A stretch of DNA of 64,000 nucleotides from positions 1 through 64,000 of the forward strand of contig NZ_JAGMWN010000014.1 in assembly GCF_017963645.1 (NCBI RefSeq), read 5' to 3'. A model generated the notes under the pieces. That model had not been told where the DNA came from. It saw only the letters and a program-made list of their open reading frames with translations, and made no database searches. Positions 27,661 through 35,841 of this stretch are shown here, one piece after another; position 1 is the first letter of the stretch, and every line of letters begins with the position of its first letter. This DNA comes from Marivibrio halodurans (GTDB lineage: Bacteria > Pseudomonadota > Alphaproteobacteria > UBA8366 > Aestuariispiraceae). Position numbers and translations under genes: made by a program.

Positions 27661-29031
27661 CTACCCCTGGTTCGGCACCAGCATCAACGCCAGATCCGGA
27701 ACCAACGAGACCAGGATCCAGACCCCGATCAGGGCGATCAGATAGGGCGTCGTATATTTCAAAAGCTTGAAATAAGGAACCCCGGTCACCCCGCTCGCCA
27801 CATAGAGATTGAGGCCATAGGGCGGCGTGATGAAGCCGATCGAGGCGCCGACCAGGAAGATCACCGCGAAATGGATCGGGTCGACGCCGACCGATTGCGC
27901 GATCGGTGCCAGGATCGGCGCCAGGATGATCGTGACCGGCAGGCTTTCCAGGATCATGCCGGAAATGAAGACGATCGCCATCGCGGTGAACAACACCGCG
28001 TAATAGCCGCCCATGCCGGTGACGAAGGCGCCGATCACCTCCTGCGCGCCGAGCAGCGAGAGGATCTGTTGCATCACGACCGAGATCGCGATCAACGGCG
28101 CGAGAATGCCCGTGATCTGGGCCGAGCGCATGGTGATCCCCGGCACCTCCGTCAGCTTGAATCCCTCGACCACCAGCATGTCGCGATAACGCGTCTCGCG
28201 GATGGACTCCTCCCCCCGCCCGAGACCGAGAAAGCGGCTGAGCGGCAGGCAGACGAGGCCGACGATGACGCAGAACCCGACGGTGACGCCAGCCGCCTCC
28301 GTCGGCGAGAACTTGCCGGTATAGATGCCCCAGAGCACGAGGCCGATCGCGAAGAAACCGAGCCAGGCGCCGAACGCGGTCTTCAGCACCCGGTCGAGAT
28401 GCAGTGGAATCAGATGCCCCCACCGATTCATCCGGCAGACGATCCAGCAGACGAACTGCATGCCGATCACCATCAGCGCGCCGGGCAGGATGCCGGCCAT
28501 GAACAGCTCCGAGATCGACAGATTCATCAGGAAGCCATAGACGATGAAGATGATCGAGGGCGGGATGATGATCCCGACCGTGCCCCCGGCGGAGGCCGTG
28601 GCCGCGGAAAAGCGCGGATCGTACCCGTTCTTCACCATCTCCGGATGAAGCATGGAGCCGATCGTCGCGGTCGTCGCCGAGTTCGAGCCCGAGATCGCGG
28701 CGAACAGGCCGCAGGCCCCGATGCTGGCCATCGCCAGCCCGCCGCGCAGCCAGCCGAGACAGGCATAGGCGAAATCGGACAGCCGCCGCGCGATACCGGA
28801 CCGATTGATCAGATCGCCGGTCAGGATGAAGAGCGGCATGGCCAGCAGCGCGAAGCCGTCGGTGAAGACGTCGGAGAGCGCCGCGCCGATATTGTCGAGC
28901 GTCATGCCCAGGACGAAGCTGCACCCCACCACCCAGGTCGCGATGACCAGGAAGACGGGCACGCCCAGCATGAAGAAGACCGTCGCCAGAAGGGAGACCA
29001 GCGTGACCCAGGTGCCGTCGGAGAAATCCAT
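27661..29031 (-). CDS. TRAP transporter large permease (DctM/IseM-like)
   Basis: A large membrane subunit of 456 residues with about 12-13 helices that carries out sodium-driven translocation of a carboxylate or sulfonate delivered by the binding protein. Family motifs are FALLAMPLFILTGDLINRSG, ISGSNSATTATIGSMLHPEM, GGTVGIIIPPSIIFIVYGF and near the end GFITPPYGLNLYVASGV. ATG 29031 begins MDFSDGTWVTLVSL, 11 bases after the dctQ stop; the longer frame runs through dctQ out of frame. It is the third gene of the leftward operon and precedes the IclR gene by 54 bases. Confidence 0.95.
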   Translation of the reverse strand: MDFSDGTWVTLVSLLATVFFMLGVPVFLVIATWVVGCSFVLGMTLDNIGAALSDVFTDGFALLAMPLFILTGDLINRSGIARRLSDFAYACLGWLRGGLAMASIGACGLFAAISGSNSATTATIGSMLHPEMVKNGYDPRFSAATASAGGTVGIIIPPSIIFIVYGFLMNLSISELFMAGILPGALMVIGMQFVCWIVCRMNRWGHLIPLHLDRVLKTAFGAWLGFFAIGLVLWGIYTGKFSPTEAAGVTVGFCVIVGLVCLPLSRFLGLGRGEESIRETRYRDMLVVEGFKLTEVPGITMRSAQITGILAPLIAISVVMQQILSLLGAQEVIGAFVTGMGGYYAVLFTAMAIVFISGMILESLPVTIILAPILAPIAQSVGVDPIHFAVIFLVGASIGFITPPYGLNLYVASGVTGVPYFKLLKYTTPYLIALIGVWILVSLVPDLALMLVPNQG

Positions 29032-29042
29032 CGCCCGTGCTC

Positions 29043-29711
29043 CTATTCGCCGCCGATGACGGCGGGCGTGATCAAGGTCTCGCCGGACCGGTATTTCGCG
29101 ATGTCCTCCAGCAGATTCTCCAGCACCCGCGCGGCGAGGATCAGGAAACTGATCGGCACGACCGCCAGGAACCACCATTGCAGCACATGGTCGGTGCCGA
29201 GCAGGATCTGGAAATTGGAGGCCGAATTCGCCGTGACCCGCGTCGAGGTTACGATGACGATCCAGCAGAAGGACAGCCACAGCACCGCGTCCAGGATCAG
29301 ACACATCATCTGACCCGCGCGCGGCAGGTTCATGCGCACCTCCGCGAAGGCCAGATGGGTGCGCAGCCGGACATTATAGGCGCAGCCGAACCAGGTCATG
29401 ATCAGGAAGAGGAAGGGCGGCAAGGTCGTCGACCAGGGGGCCTGCTCGCTGAGAACGAAGCGCCGGATCACCTCGACGAAGATCACCGCCGCGATCGCCA
29501 GATAGGTCCAGACCATCACCGTGCGTTCCAGGTGACGGTCGATCGCCGGCACCGCGCGATAAAGCGCCAGCACCAGGGCCGCGCCGATCAACATGGCCAG
29601 CCCACCCGTCAGCCACGCGCCGTCGGTGCCCATGGCTTGGCGGATCATCCAGGCATCGTTCGTGAAGAAGGCCGGGACGACATCCGCCGCCTCGCCCAAA
29701 AAGGTCTCCAT
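29043..29711 (-). CDS. TRAP transporter small permease (DctQ/IseL-like)
   Basis: A small permease subunit of 222 residues. Four principal hydrophobic segments form the DctQ domain, preceded by an N-terminal hydrophobic stretch that may add a helix. Typical features are the TWFGCAYNVRLRTHLAFAEVRM segment and QWWFLAVVPISFLILAAR. A GGGAGGAACAGG ribosome binding site precedes ATG 29711, almost identical to the one before dctP. Between dctP and dctQ is a strong hairpin that probably sets the usual excess of binding protein over permease. Confidence 0.93.
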   Translation of the reverse strand: METFLGEAADVVPAFFTNDAWMIRQAMGTDGAWLTGGLAMLIGAALVLALYRAVPAIDRHLERTVMVWTYLAIAAVIFVEVIRRFVLSEQAPWSTTLPPFLFLIMTWFGCAYNVRLRTHLAFAEVRMNLPRAGQMMCLILDAVLWLSFCWIVIVTSTRVTANSASNFQILLGTDHVLQWWFLAVVPISFLILAARVLENLLEDIAKYRSGETLITPAVIGGE

Positions 29712-29766
29712 CCTGTTCCTCCCGGCGATCCCGATTCTCTAAATGGTCGGGAGTCGAATAGCTGAA

Positions 29767-29803
29767 TCCCCGGACGGCCGGGGCTTTCCCGACCGTCCGG
29801 GGA
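29767..29803 (-). promoter_or_regulatory. Intercistronic stem-loop between dctP and dctQ
   Basis: Perfect 11-bp arms (TCCCCGGACGG at 29767-29777, complement at 29793-29803) enclose a 15-base loop that can itself partly pair. No T run follows on the minus strand, so it is more likely an mRNA stability or partial attenuation element than a full terminator. It would raise dctP message relative to dctQM. Confidence 0.7.
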
Positions 29804-29816
29804 TAGTGGCCGAAGA

Positions 29817-31052
29817 TCAGGCCGAACGCCACCAGCGACGCGGCTCGACATTCTCGGGCCGCATATCGGCCGGAACCTCGCGCGCGATGCGGTGGATCTC
29901 GGCATAGGTGTCGATGCCGCCGGCCCAGTTGTCGAGGCGCTCACGCCATTCCGCCCAGGGGTCGGGATTGTACTCGGGCGAGCACATCTCCTCCGCCATC
30001 TTGATCTGGTCGTCGGCGAGGAAGGCCGGACGTACCCCATGTTCCACGAACAACGTGTCGGGCAGTTGCGGGTCGGAGAAACCGACCGTCTTCACCAGCG
30101 CCGCCTCGTTCGCCGCCTGGACATGGACCTGCGCCCAATAGGCCGATTCCATGATCGCGTCCTGCAGGTGCGGCTCCATCGCGTCGAAGATCTTCGAGGA
30201 CATGGAGGTGTGCTCCGTGCCGCAGAAGAACTTCAGATCGACCGACTGCGAGACCACCGGCGACATGTTGGCGTAAGCCACGGCCGAGGCCCAGGTCTCC
30301 GCCCCGTCGATCAGCCCCTGCTTCAGACCGTCCAGCGTCTCCTCCCAGGCGACGGGCACCGGGTTGAGGTTGAGGAGCTGCATCGCGATGCGGCCGAGCT
30401 GCGTGCCGGTGACACGGTTCTTGGTGCCGAAGAGTTCCTCCAGCTTGGTCACCGCCGGCTTGTCGTCCCAGCCGAGGCCGAGCTGAATGCCGCGCAACTC
30501 GCAGTGCGAGAACAGGAACTTCAGCCCGTGCCGCTTCTCCAGCGGATCGCGCAGGATACGCTGGCTCTCGGGGCTGTAGAGGAAGTGATACTGCGAGGCC
30601 CGGCCCGGGAACATATAGGCATAGTCGAGCACGTTGAGATAGGGCGCACCGCCGGCCGAGTTCTGGGTCGAGGCCGCATAGATATCCACGATGCCGAGCT
30701 GCGTCTTCTCCACGCAGGAAAGCTGGCCGCAGATCTGGTTGTCGCCGATGAACTCGACCCGGATCTCGCCTTCCGTGCGCTCCTCCAGATCGCGGGCGAA
30801 GGCGAGACAGCCGGCCCGCTCGATCAACAGATTGCGGGCGTTGAAGCCGGACGCGCCGAACTTCAGCTGATGCTTGGGCTCCTTCTTGTAGCGCTTCTCA
30901 TAGGTGCTCTCGGCCGCGCGGGCCAGATCCGGCAGGCCGATCGCCCCGGTCATGGCGCCCGCCGCCAGGACGGTCGAGGTGATGCCGTACTGCTTCGTCA
31001 AACGAAGAAGATCGCGGCGCGAGACGCGCCGCAGCTTGTCGCCAATCTGCAT
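29817..31052 (-). CDS. TRAP transporter substrate-binding protein (DctP/IseK-like)
   Basis: A periplasmic binding protein of 411 residues, first gene of the leftward operon. The N-terminus has SRRDLLRLTKQ followed by a hydrophobic stretch ending LARAAES, consistent with a twin-arginine signal. The DctP fold includes ERTEGEIRVEFIGD, QLGIVDIYAAST, and GTQLGRIAMQLLNLNPVPVAWEE in the ligand-cleft region. It is longer than the usual 320-340 residues. ATG 31052 follows GGGAGGAACGAC; the open frame extends only eight codons upstream. Divergence from the GMC dehydrogenase gene and co-location with xsc point to isethionate or a related C2 sulfonate as ligand (inference). Confidence 0.92.
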   Translation of the reverse strand: MQIGDKLRRVSRRDLLRLTKQYGITSTVLAAGAMTGAIGLPDLARAAESTYEKRYKKEPKHQLKFGASGFNARNLLIERAGCLAFARDLEERTEGEIRVEFIGDNQICGQLSCVEKTQLGIVDIYAASTQNSAGGAPYLNVLDYAYMFPGRASQYHFLYSPESQRILRDPLEKRHGLKFLFSHCELRGIQLGLGWDDKPAVTKLEELFGTKNRVTGTQLGRIAMQLLNLNPVPVAWEETLDGLKQGLIDGAETWASAVAYANMSPVVSQSVDLKFFCGTEHTSMSSKIFDAMEPHLQDAIMESAYWAQVHVQAANEAALVKTVGFSDPQLPDTLFVEHGVRPAFLADDQIKMAEEMCSPEYNPDPWAEWRERLDNWAGGIDTYAEIHRIAREVPADMRPENVEPRRWWRSA

Positions 31053-31064
31053 GTCGTTCCTCCC

Positions 31065-31092
31065 TTGGGATGGCAAGTTGATCTTTTATAAT
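31065..31092 (+). promoter_or_regulatory. Candidate promoter of the GMC dehydrogenase-xsc transcript
   Basis: TTGGGA (31065-31070), 16-base spacer and a consensus TATAAT (31087-31092). The predicted transcription start falls within the adjacent 19-bp palindrome, the expected geometry for a repressor-controlled promoter. Confidence 0.55.
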
Positions 31093-31110
31093 TGAGACTT
31101 GCAGTCTCAA
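31092..31110. promoter_or_regulatory. Perfect 19-bp palindrome, candidate IclR-type operator
   Basis: TTGAGACT, 3-base spacer TGC, AGTCTCAA: 8-bp arms without mismatch in the 121-base region between the divergent dctP and GMC dehydrogenase genes. IclR family operators are commonly 15-base-scale palindromes, and the only local regulator gene is the IclR one in this cluster. Binding here could control both divergent transcripts. Confidence 0.65.
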
Positions 31111-31173
31111 AAAATCACATTATGGTTCTCCCCGCAACAAGAAAACAATGTGTCTCGTGGGGAGTCGCCCGGA

Positions 31174-32778
31174 ATGAGCGATTTGGAAGCCGACTATGTC
31201 GTGATCGGGGCGGGGTCCGCGGGCTGCGTGCTGGCGAACCGGCTGAGCGAGGATCCGTCCGTATCCGTCATCCTGCTGGAGGCGGGCGGACGCGACACGA
31301 ACCCGTGGATTCACGTGCCCGTCGGCTATTTCAAGACGATGCACAATCCCAGCGTCGATTGGTGCTTCAAGACCGAGCCCGACCCGGGCCTGAACGGCCG
31401 GCGCCTGGAATGGCCGCGCGGCAAGGTCCTGGGCGGTTCGTCGAGCCTCAACGGCCTGCTCTATGTGCGCGGCCAGAAGGAGGATTACGAACGCTGGCGC
31501 CAGATGGGCAATGCCGGCTGGAGTTGGGACGACGTGCTGCCGCTGTTCAAGCGGGCGGAGGATCAGGAGCGCGGCGAGGACGATTATCACGGCGTCGGCG
31601 GGCCGCTCACCGTCTCCAACATGCGGCTCAGCCGGCCGATCTGCGATGCCTGGGTCGCGGCGGCGCAGAATGCCGGCTATCCCTTCAATTCCGACTATAA
31701 CGGGCCGGAGCAGGAGGGCGTCGGCTATTTCCAGTTGACCACGCGCCGGGGGCGGCGCTGCTCGGCCGCCGTCGCCTATCTGCGCCCGATCCGCGATCGC
31801 GCCAATCTGCGCATCGTCACCCGCGCGCGCACCCGCCATATCGTCATCGAGGACGGCCGCGCCACCGGCGTCGCCTTTCGCGACGGGGCCGGCCGCGACC
31901 GGGTCGCGCGCGTCCGCCGGGAGGCGATATTGAGCGCGGGCTCCATTGGTTCCCCCCATATCCTGATGCATTCCGGCATCGGCGAGGGCGCGCATCTGAA
32001 ATCGCACGGGATCGACGTACTGGTGGACCGGCCGGCGGTCGGGCGAAATCTGCAGGATCATCTCCAGGCGCGCCTTGTCCTGAAATGCAACGAGCCGACG
32101 CTGAACGACGAGGTGCGCAGCCTCTACAACCAGATGCGCATCGGGCTGAAATATCTGATGTTCCGCTCCGGCCCGATGACCATGGCGGCGAGCCTCGCCA
32201 CCGGGTTCCTGCGCACCGGCCCGCAAGTCGAGACGCCGGACATCCAATTCCACATCCAGCCCTGGTCGGCCGACAGCCCGGGGGAAGGTGTCCATCCCTT
32301 CTCCGCCTTCACCATGTCCGTCTGTCAGCTTCGCCCGGAAAGCCGGGGGGAAATACGGCTCAAGGATTCCGACCCGGAGAGCTATCCCACGATCAGCCCC
32401 AACTATCTGGCCACCGAGACCGACCGGCGCACGATCGTCGAGGGGGTCAAGATCGCCCGGCGCATCGCGGAGCTCCCGCCGCTTGCCGGCAAGATCCGGG
32501 AGGAATTCCGCCCCGGCCCCGACGTCCGGACGGACGAGGCGCTGCTGGATTGGGTCCGGAACAGCGCGACCACGATCTACCACCCGACCGGCACCTGCCG
32601 CATGGGCGTCGACGAGGGCGCCGTGGTCGATCCGCGCCTGCGGGTGCGGGGCGTCGCCAATCTGCGCATCGCTGATTGCTCGATCATGCCGGAAATCGTC
32701 TCCGGCAACACCAACGCCCCCGCCATCATGATCGGCGAGAAGGCGAGCGACCTGATCCGGGAAGACGCCGCGCGCTGA
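31174..32778 (+). CDS. GMC family FAD oxidoreductase, probable isethionate dehydrogenase (IseJ-like)
   Basis: A flavoprotein dehydrogenase of 534 residues. The N-terminal ADP-binding motif is VVIGAGSAGCVLANRLSE, GMC signature 1 is around GKVLGGSSSLNGLLYVRGQ, and signature 2 is around GSIGSPHILMHSGIG. The C-terminal catalytic region has HPTGTCRMG (active-site His) and NTNAPAIMIGEKASD. The fold is shared with choline dehydrogenase, but the cluster (xsc next, TRAP and IclR opposite) matches known isethionate loci, where an IseJ-type GMC enzyme oxidises isethionate to sulfoacetaldehyde at the membrane. ATG 31174 follows a GGGGAG box; an in-frame ATG 75 bases upstream would overlap the operator. 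Choline or another alcohol remains a possible substrate. Confidence 0.88.
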   Translation: MSDLEADYVVIGAGSAGCVLANRLSEDPSVSVILLEAGGRDTNPWIHVPVGYFKTMHNPSVDWCFKTEPDPGLNGRRLEWPRGKVLGGSSSLNGLLYVRGQKEDYERWRQMGNAGWSWDDVLPLFKRAEDQERGEDDYHGVGGPLTVSNMRLSRPICDAWVAAAQNAGYPFNSDYNGPEQEGVGYFQLTTRRGRRCSAAVAYLRPIRDRANLRIVTRARTRHIVIEDGRATGVAFRDGAGRDRVARVRREAILSAGSIGSPHILMHSGIGEGAHLKSHGIDVLVDRPAVGRNLQDHLQARLVLKCNEPTLNDEVRSLYNQMRIGLKYLMFRSGPMTMAASLATGFLRTGPQVETPDIQFHIQPWSADSPGEGVHPFSAFTMSVCQLRPESRGEIRLKDSDPESYPTISPNYLATETDRRTIVEGVKIARRIAELPPLAGKIREEFRPGPDVRTDEALLDWVRNSATTIYHPTGTCRMGVDEGAVVDPRLRVRGVANLRIADCSIMPEIVSGNTNAPAIMIGEKASDLIREDAAR

Positions 32779-32800
32779 CGCCCCCGCGATATCGAGCGGC

Positions 32801-32832
32801 CGGCCGGGGGGATCCCAAGACACCCCCGGCCG
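32801..32832 (+). repeat. Intercistronic hairpin between the GMC dehydrogenase and xsc
   Basis: A perfect 10-bp inverted repeat (CGGCCGGGGG and its complement) around a 12-base loop, midway in the 95-base gap, with no following T tract. It probably stabilises or partially attenuates the message between the two coding regions. Confidence 0.55.
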
Positions 32833-32873
32833 CGAACCGGCCCGAGCCCAAAATCGAGAGAGGAAAAGTTCCC

Positions 32874-34649
32874 ATGAAGATGACGACCGAGGAAGCCTTC
32901 ATCAAAGTCCTGCAGATGCACGGGATCGAGCATGCCTTCGGCATCATCGGCTCCGCCATGATGCCGATATCCGACCTGTTTCCGGAGGCGGGAATCACCT
33001 TCTGGGACTGCGCGCACGAGTGCAACGCCGGCATGATGGCCGACGGCTACAGCCGCGCGACCGGCCGGATGAGCATGGCGATCGCCCAGAACGGCCCCGG
33101 CATCACCAATTTCGTCACCCCGATCAAGACGGCCTATTGGAATCACACGCCGATGCTGCTGGTGACGCCCCAGGCCGCCAACAAGACCATCGGCCAGGGC
33201 GGTTTCCAGGAGGTCGAGCAGATGGCCTGTTTCGAGGACATGGTCTGCTATCAGGAGGAGGTGCGCGACCCCGGCCGCATCGCGGAAGTACTGAACCGCG
33301 TGATCGAACGCGCCTATCGCGGCTCCGCCCCCGCGCAGATCAACGTGCCGCGCGACATGTGGACGAAGGTGATCGACATCGACCTGCCGCGCGCCGTGCG
33401 CGTCGCCCCGGCGCCGGGCAACCCGGACAGCATCGCGGAGGCGGCCACGATGCTGTCCCAGGCGAAATTCCCGGTGATCCTGAACGGCGCGGGCGTCGTG
33501 CTGGGCGATGCGATCCCGGCTTCCAAGGCGCTGGCGGAGAAGCTGGGCGCGCCGGTCTGCTGCGGCTATCAGCATAACGACGCCTTCCCGGGCTCGCACC
33601 CGCTGGCGGCGGGGCCGCTCGGCTATAACGGCTCGAAGGCGGCGATGGAACTGATCGCCAAGGCGGACGTGGTGCTGTGCCTGGGCACGCGGCTCAACCC
33701 CTTCTCCACCCTGCCCGGCTACGGCATCGATTATTGGCCGAAGGACGCCAAGGTCATCCAGGTCGATATCAACGCCGACCGCATCGGCCTGACCAAGCAG
33801 GTGAGCGTGCCGATCCAGGGCCATGCCCGTCTGGTGGCGGAACAGCTTCTGGCCGGTCTTGCCGACGATGCGGGCGATGCCAGCCGGCGCGAGCGCATGG
33901 ACCTGATCGCCGAGACCAAGTCGCGCTGGCAGCAGCAACTCACCTCCATGGATCACGAGGACGACGACCCGGGCGTCACCTGGAACGAGCGCGCGCGCAC
34001 CGCCCAGCCCGACCGGATGAGCCCGCGCATGGCCTGGCGGGCGATCACCGACGCCCTGCCGCGCGACGCCATCATCTCCACCGACATCGGCAACAACTGC
34101 GCCATCGGCAACGCCTATCCCAGCTTCGAGGAAGGGCGGAAATATCTGGCCCCCGGCCTGTTCGGTCCCTGCGGTTACGGCTTCCCGGCGATCCTGGGGG
34201 CGAAGATCGGGCGCCCGGACGTGCCGTGCGTCGGGTTCGCCGGCGACGGGGCCTTCGGCATCTCGATGAACGAGATGACGGCCTGCGGGCGGCCGGAATG
34301 GCCGAACGTCACCATGGTGATCTTCCGGAACTACCAGTGGGGCGCGGAGAAGCGGAACACCACCCTCTGGTACGATGATAATTTCGTCGGCACCGAACTC
34401 GACCTCGACGTCAACTATGCCGGCATCGCCGAGAATTGCGGCGTGAAGGGCGTTCAGGTAAGGAGCATGACGGAACTGACCGACGCGCTGGCCGAGGCGT
34501 GCGAGGCGCAGATGAAGGGCACCACCACCTTCATCGAAGTCATTCTGAACCAGGAGTTGGGCGAACCCTTCCGGCGCGACGCCATGACCCGGCCGGTCCA
34601 AGTGGCCGGTATCCGGCGGGAGGACATGAAGGTGCCCGGCGCCGCCTGA
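32874..34649 (+). CDS. xsc: Sulfoacetaldehyde acetyltransferase
   Basis: A thiamine-diphosphate enzyme of 591 residues that converts sulfoacetaldehyde and phosphate to acetyl phosphate and sulfite, the desulfonation step for taurine, isethionate and related C2 sulfonates. The N-terminal domain begins MTTEEAFIKVLQMHGIEHAFG and holds the conserved glutamate region around HECNAGMMADGYSRA. The C-terminal ThDP motif starts at GDGAFGISMNEM and continues to IFRNYQWGAEKRNTTLWYD, close to known Xsc sequences. ATG 32874 follows GAGAGGAAAAG; the longer open frame reads into the GMC gene in a different phase. No phosphate acetyltransferase gene is nearby, so acetyl phosphate must be handled by a pta or ackA elsewhere. 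Confidence 0.95.
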   Translation: MKMTTEEAFIKVLQMHGIEHAFGIIGSAMMPISDLFPEAGITFWDCAHECNAGMMADGYSRATGRMSMAIAQNGPGITNFVTPIKTAYWNHTPMLLVTPQAANKTIGQGGFQEVEQMACFEDMVCYQEEVRDPGRIAEVLNRVIERAYRGSAPAQINVPRDMWTKVIDIDLPRAVRVAPAPGNPDSIAEAATMLSQAKFPVILNGAGVVLGDAIPASKALAEKLGAPVCCGYQHNDAFPGSHPLAAGPLGYNGSKAAMELIAKADVVLCLGTRLNPFSTLPGYGIDYWPKDAKVIQVDINADRIGLTKQVSVPIQGHARLVAEQLLAGLADDAGDASRRERMDLIAETKSRWQQQLTSMDHEDDDPGVTWNERARTAQPDRMSPRMAWRAITDALPRDAIISTDIGNNCAIGNAYPSFEEGRKYLAPGLFGPCGYGFPAILGAKIGRPDVPCVGFAGDGAFGISMNEMTACGRPEWPNVTMVIFRNYQWGAEKRNTTLWYDDNFVGTELDLDVNYAGIAENCGVKGVQVRSMTELTDALAEACEAQMKGTTTFIEVILNQELGEPFRRDAMTRPVQVAGIRREDMKVPGAA

Positions 34650-34686
34650 CACCGGAATCGGATAGGATCGCTCCGGCGCCCGCCCT

Positions 34687-34725
34687 AAGCACGGGCCCCA
34701 AGCACAGGCCCCAAGCACAGAGGGG
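34687..34725 (+). repeat. Three 13-bp direct repeats followed by a G10 tract
   Basis: Units AAGCACGGGCCCC (34687), AAGCACAGGCCCC (34700) and a third partial copy (34713) are followed by ten consecutive G residues at 34722-34731. They lie in the 124-base gap between xsc and the YeiH-type gene. Such tandem and homopolymer tracts are prone to slippage and could change spacing upstream of the exporter gene. Confidence 0.75.
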
Positions 34726-34773
34726 GGGGGGCGGGCGCCGATCTTTTCCACGAGGGCCGAGAAGGAGGGCATC

Positions 34774-35820
34774 ATGAAGACCGGGGCCGGCAGCCTGTCG
34801 GATCGTTTGGGCCGCGCACGGGGAAGTCTGGGCGATCTGGCGCCCGGAATCATGGTGTCGGTGATCCTGGCGATCGCCGCCAAGTTCATGTCGGAACATT
34901 ACGGCGCCCCGGCGATGCTGATGGCGTTGCTGCTCGGCATCGCCTTGCAGTTCCTCTCGGAGGAAGGGCGCTGCGCGAGCGGCATCGCCTTCTCCGCCAA
35001 GACCTTGCTGCGGGTCGGGGTGGCCCTTCTCGGCGCGCGTATCAGCGCGGATATCCTGATCGGCCTGGGACCGGAACTGATCGCGCTGGTGATCCTCGGC
35101 TCGGTCGCGACCATCCTTTTCGGTCTGGTCTGCGCGCGGCTGCTGGGGCGCGGTTGGCGGCTGGCGCTGCTGACCGGCGGGTCGGTCGCGATCTGCGGGG
35201 CGTCGGCCGCGATGGCGATCGCCGCCATCCTGCCCCGCAACGAGCACTCCGAACGCAATCTGAGCTTCACCATCCTGAGCGTCACGGTGCTGAGCACCGT
35301 CGCCATGATGGTCTATCCGGTGTTGAGCGAGATGTTCGATCTCGACGCCCGCACCGCCGGCGTCTTCCTGGGCGGCACGATCCACGACGTGGCGCAGGTG
35401 GTCGGCGCGGGCTTCTCCATCTCAACCGAGACCGGCGACATCGCGACGCTGGTGAAGCTGATCCGCGTCACCATGCTGGCGCCGGTCGTGCTGGTCTTCG
35501 CGCTGATCGTTCGCGGCGCGGGGCTGGAAACGCCGGACGGCGGCAAGCGGCCGCCGCTGATCCCGATCTTCGTGCTCGCCTTCCTCGGCTTCGCCCTATT
35601 GAGCACGCTGGGCGCGATCCCGCCGGCGGGCGTGGAGGCGCTGGGCGATCTGTCCCGCTGGGCGCTGCTGACGGCGATCGCTGCGGTCGGCATGAAGACA
35701 TCGCTGCGCCGCATCCGCGAGGTCGGCGGCCAGGCGGTCGCCCTCATCGTCGCCGAGACGATCTTCATCGGCGGCTTCATCCTCGCCGGCGTGCATGTCC
35801 TGGGTGACGCCGGGGGATGA
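34774..35820 (+). CDS. YeiH family putative sulfate/sulfite exporter (UPF0324)
   Basis: A 348-residue inner-membrane protein with about ten hydrophobic segments. Family features are ALLLGIALQFLSEEGRCASGIAF, LLRVGVALLGARIS, TGGSVAICGASAAMAIAAILP, GVFLGGTIHDVAQVVGAGFS and AAVGMKTSLRRIREVGG. YeiH-type proteins are annotated as sulfate exporters and recur in sulfonate degradation loci. Downstream of xsc it most likely exports the sulfite released there or the sulfate made from it. An AGAAGGAGGGCATC site precedes ATG 34774. It is convergent with the aldehyde dehydrogenase gene, 21 bases apart. Confidence 0.88.
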   Translation: MKTGAGSLSDRLGRARGSLGDLAPGIMVSVILAIAAKFMSEHYGAPAMLMALLLGIALQFLSEEGRCASGIAFSAKTLLRVGVALLGARISADILIGLGPELIALVILGSVATILFGLVCARLLGRGWRLALLTGGSVAICGASAAMAIAAILPRNEHSERNLSFTILSVTVLSTVAMMVYPVLSEMFDLDARTAGVFLGGTIHDVAQVVGAGFSISTETGDIATLVKLIRVTMLAPVVLVFALIVRGAGLETPDGGKRPPLIPIFVLAFLGFALLSTLGAIPPAGVEALGDLSRWALLTAIAAVGMKTSLRRIREVGGQAVALIVAETIFIGGFILAGVHVLGDAGG

Positions 35821-35841
35821 AACCGGGGGGATGAAGCGGCC

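Noticed and set aside
27136-29313. 725-codon open frame opposite iclR, dctM and dctQ
   Set aside because: Charged Asp/Arg/His-rich translation spanning three well-recognised genes on the other strand; a classic GC-rich shadow.
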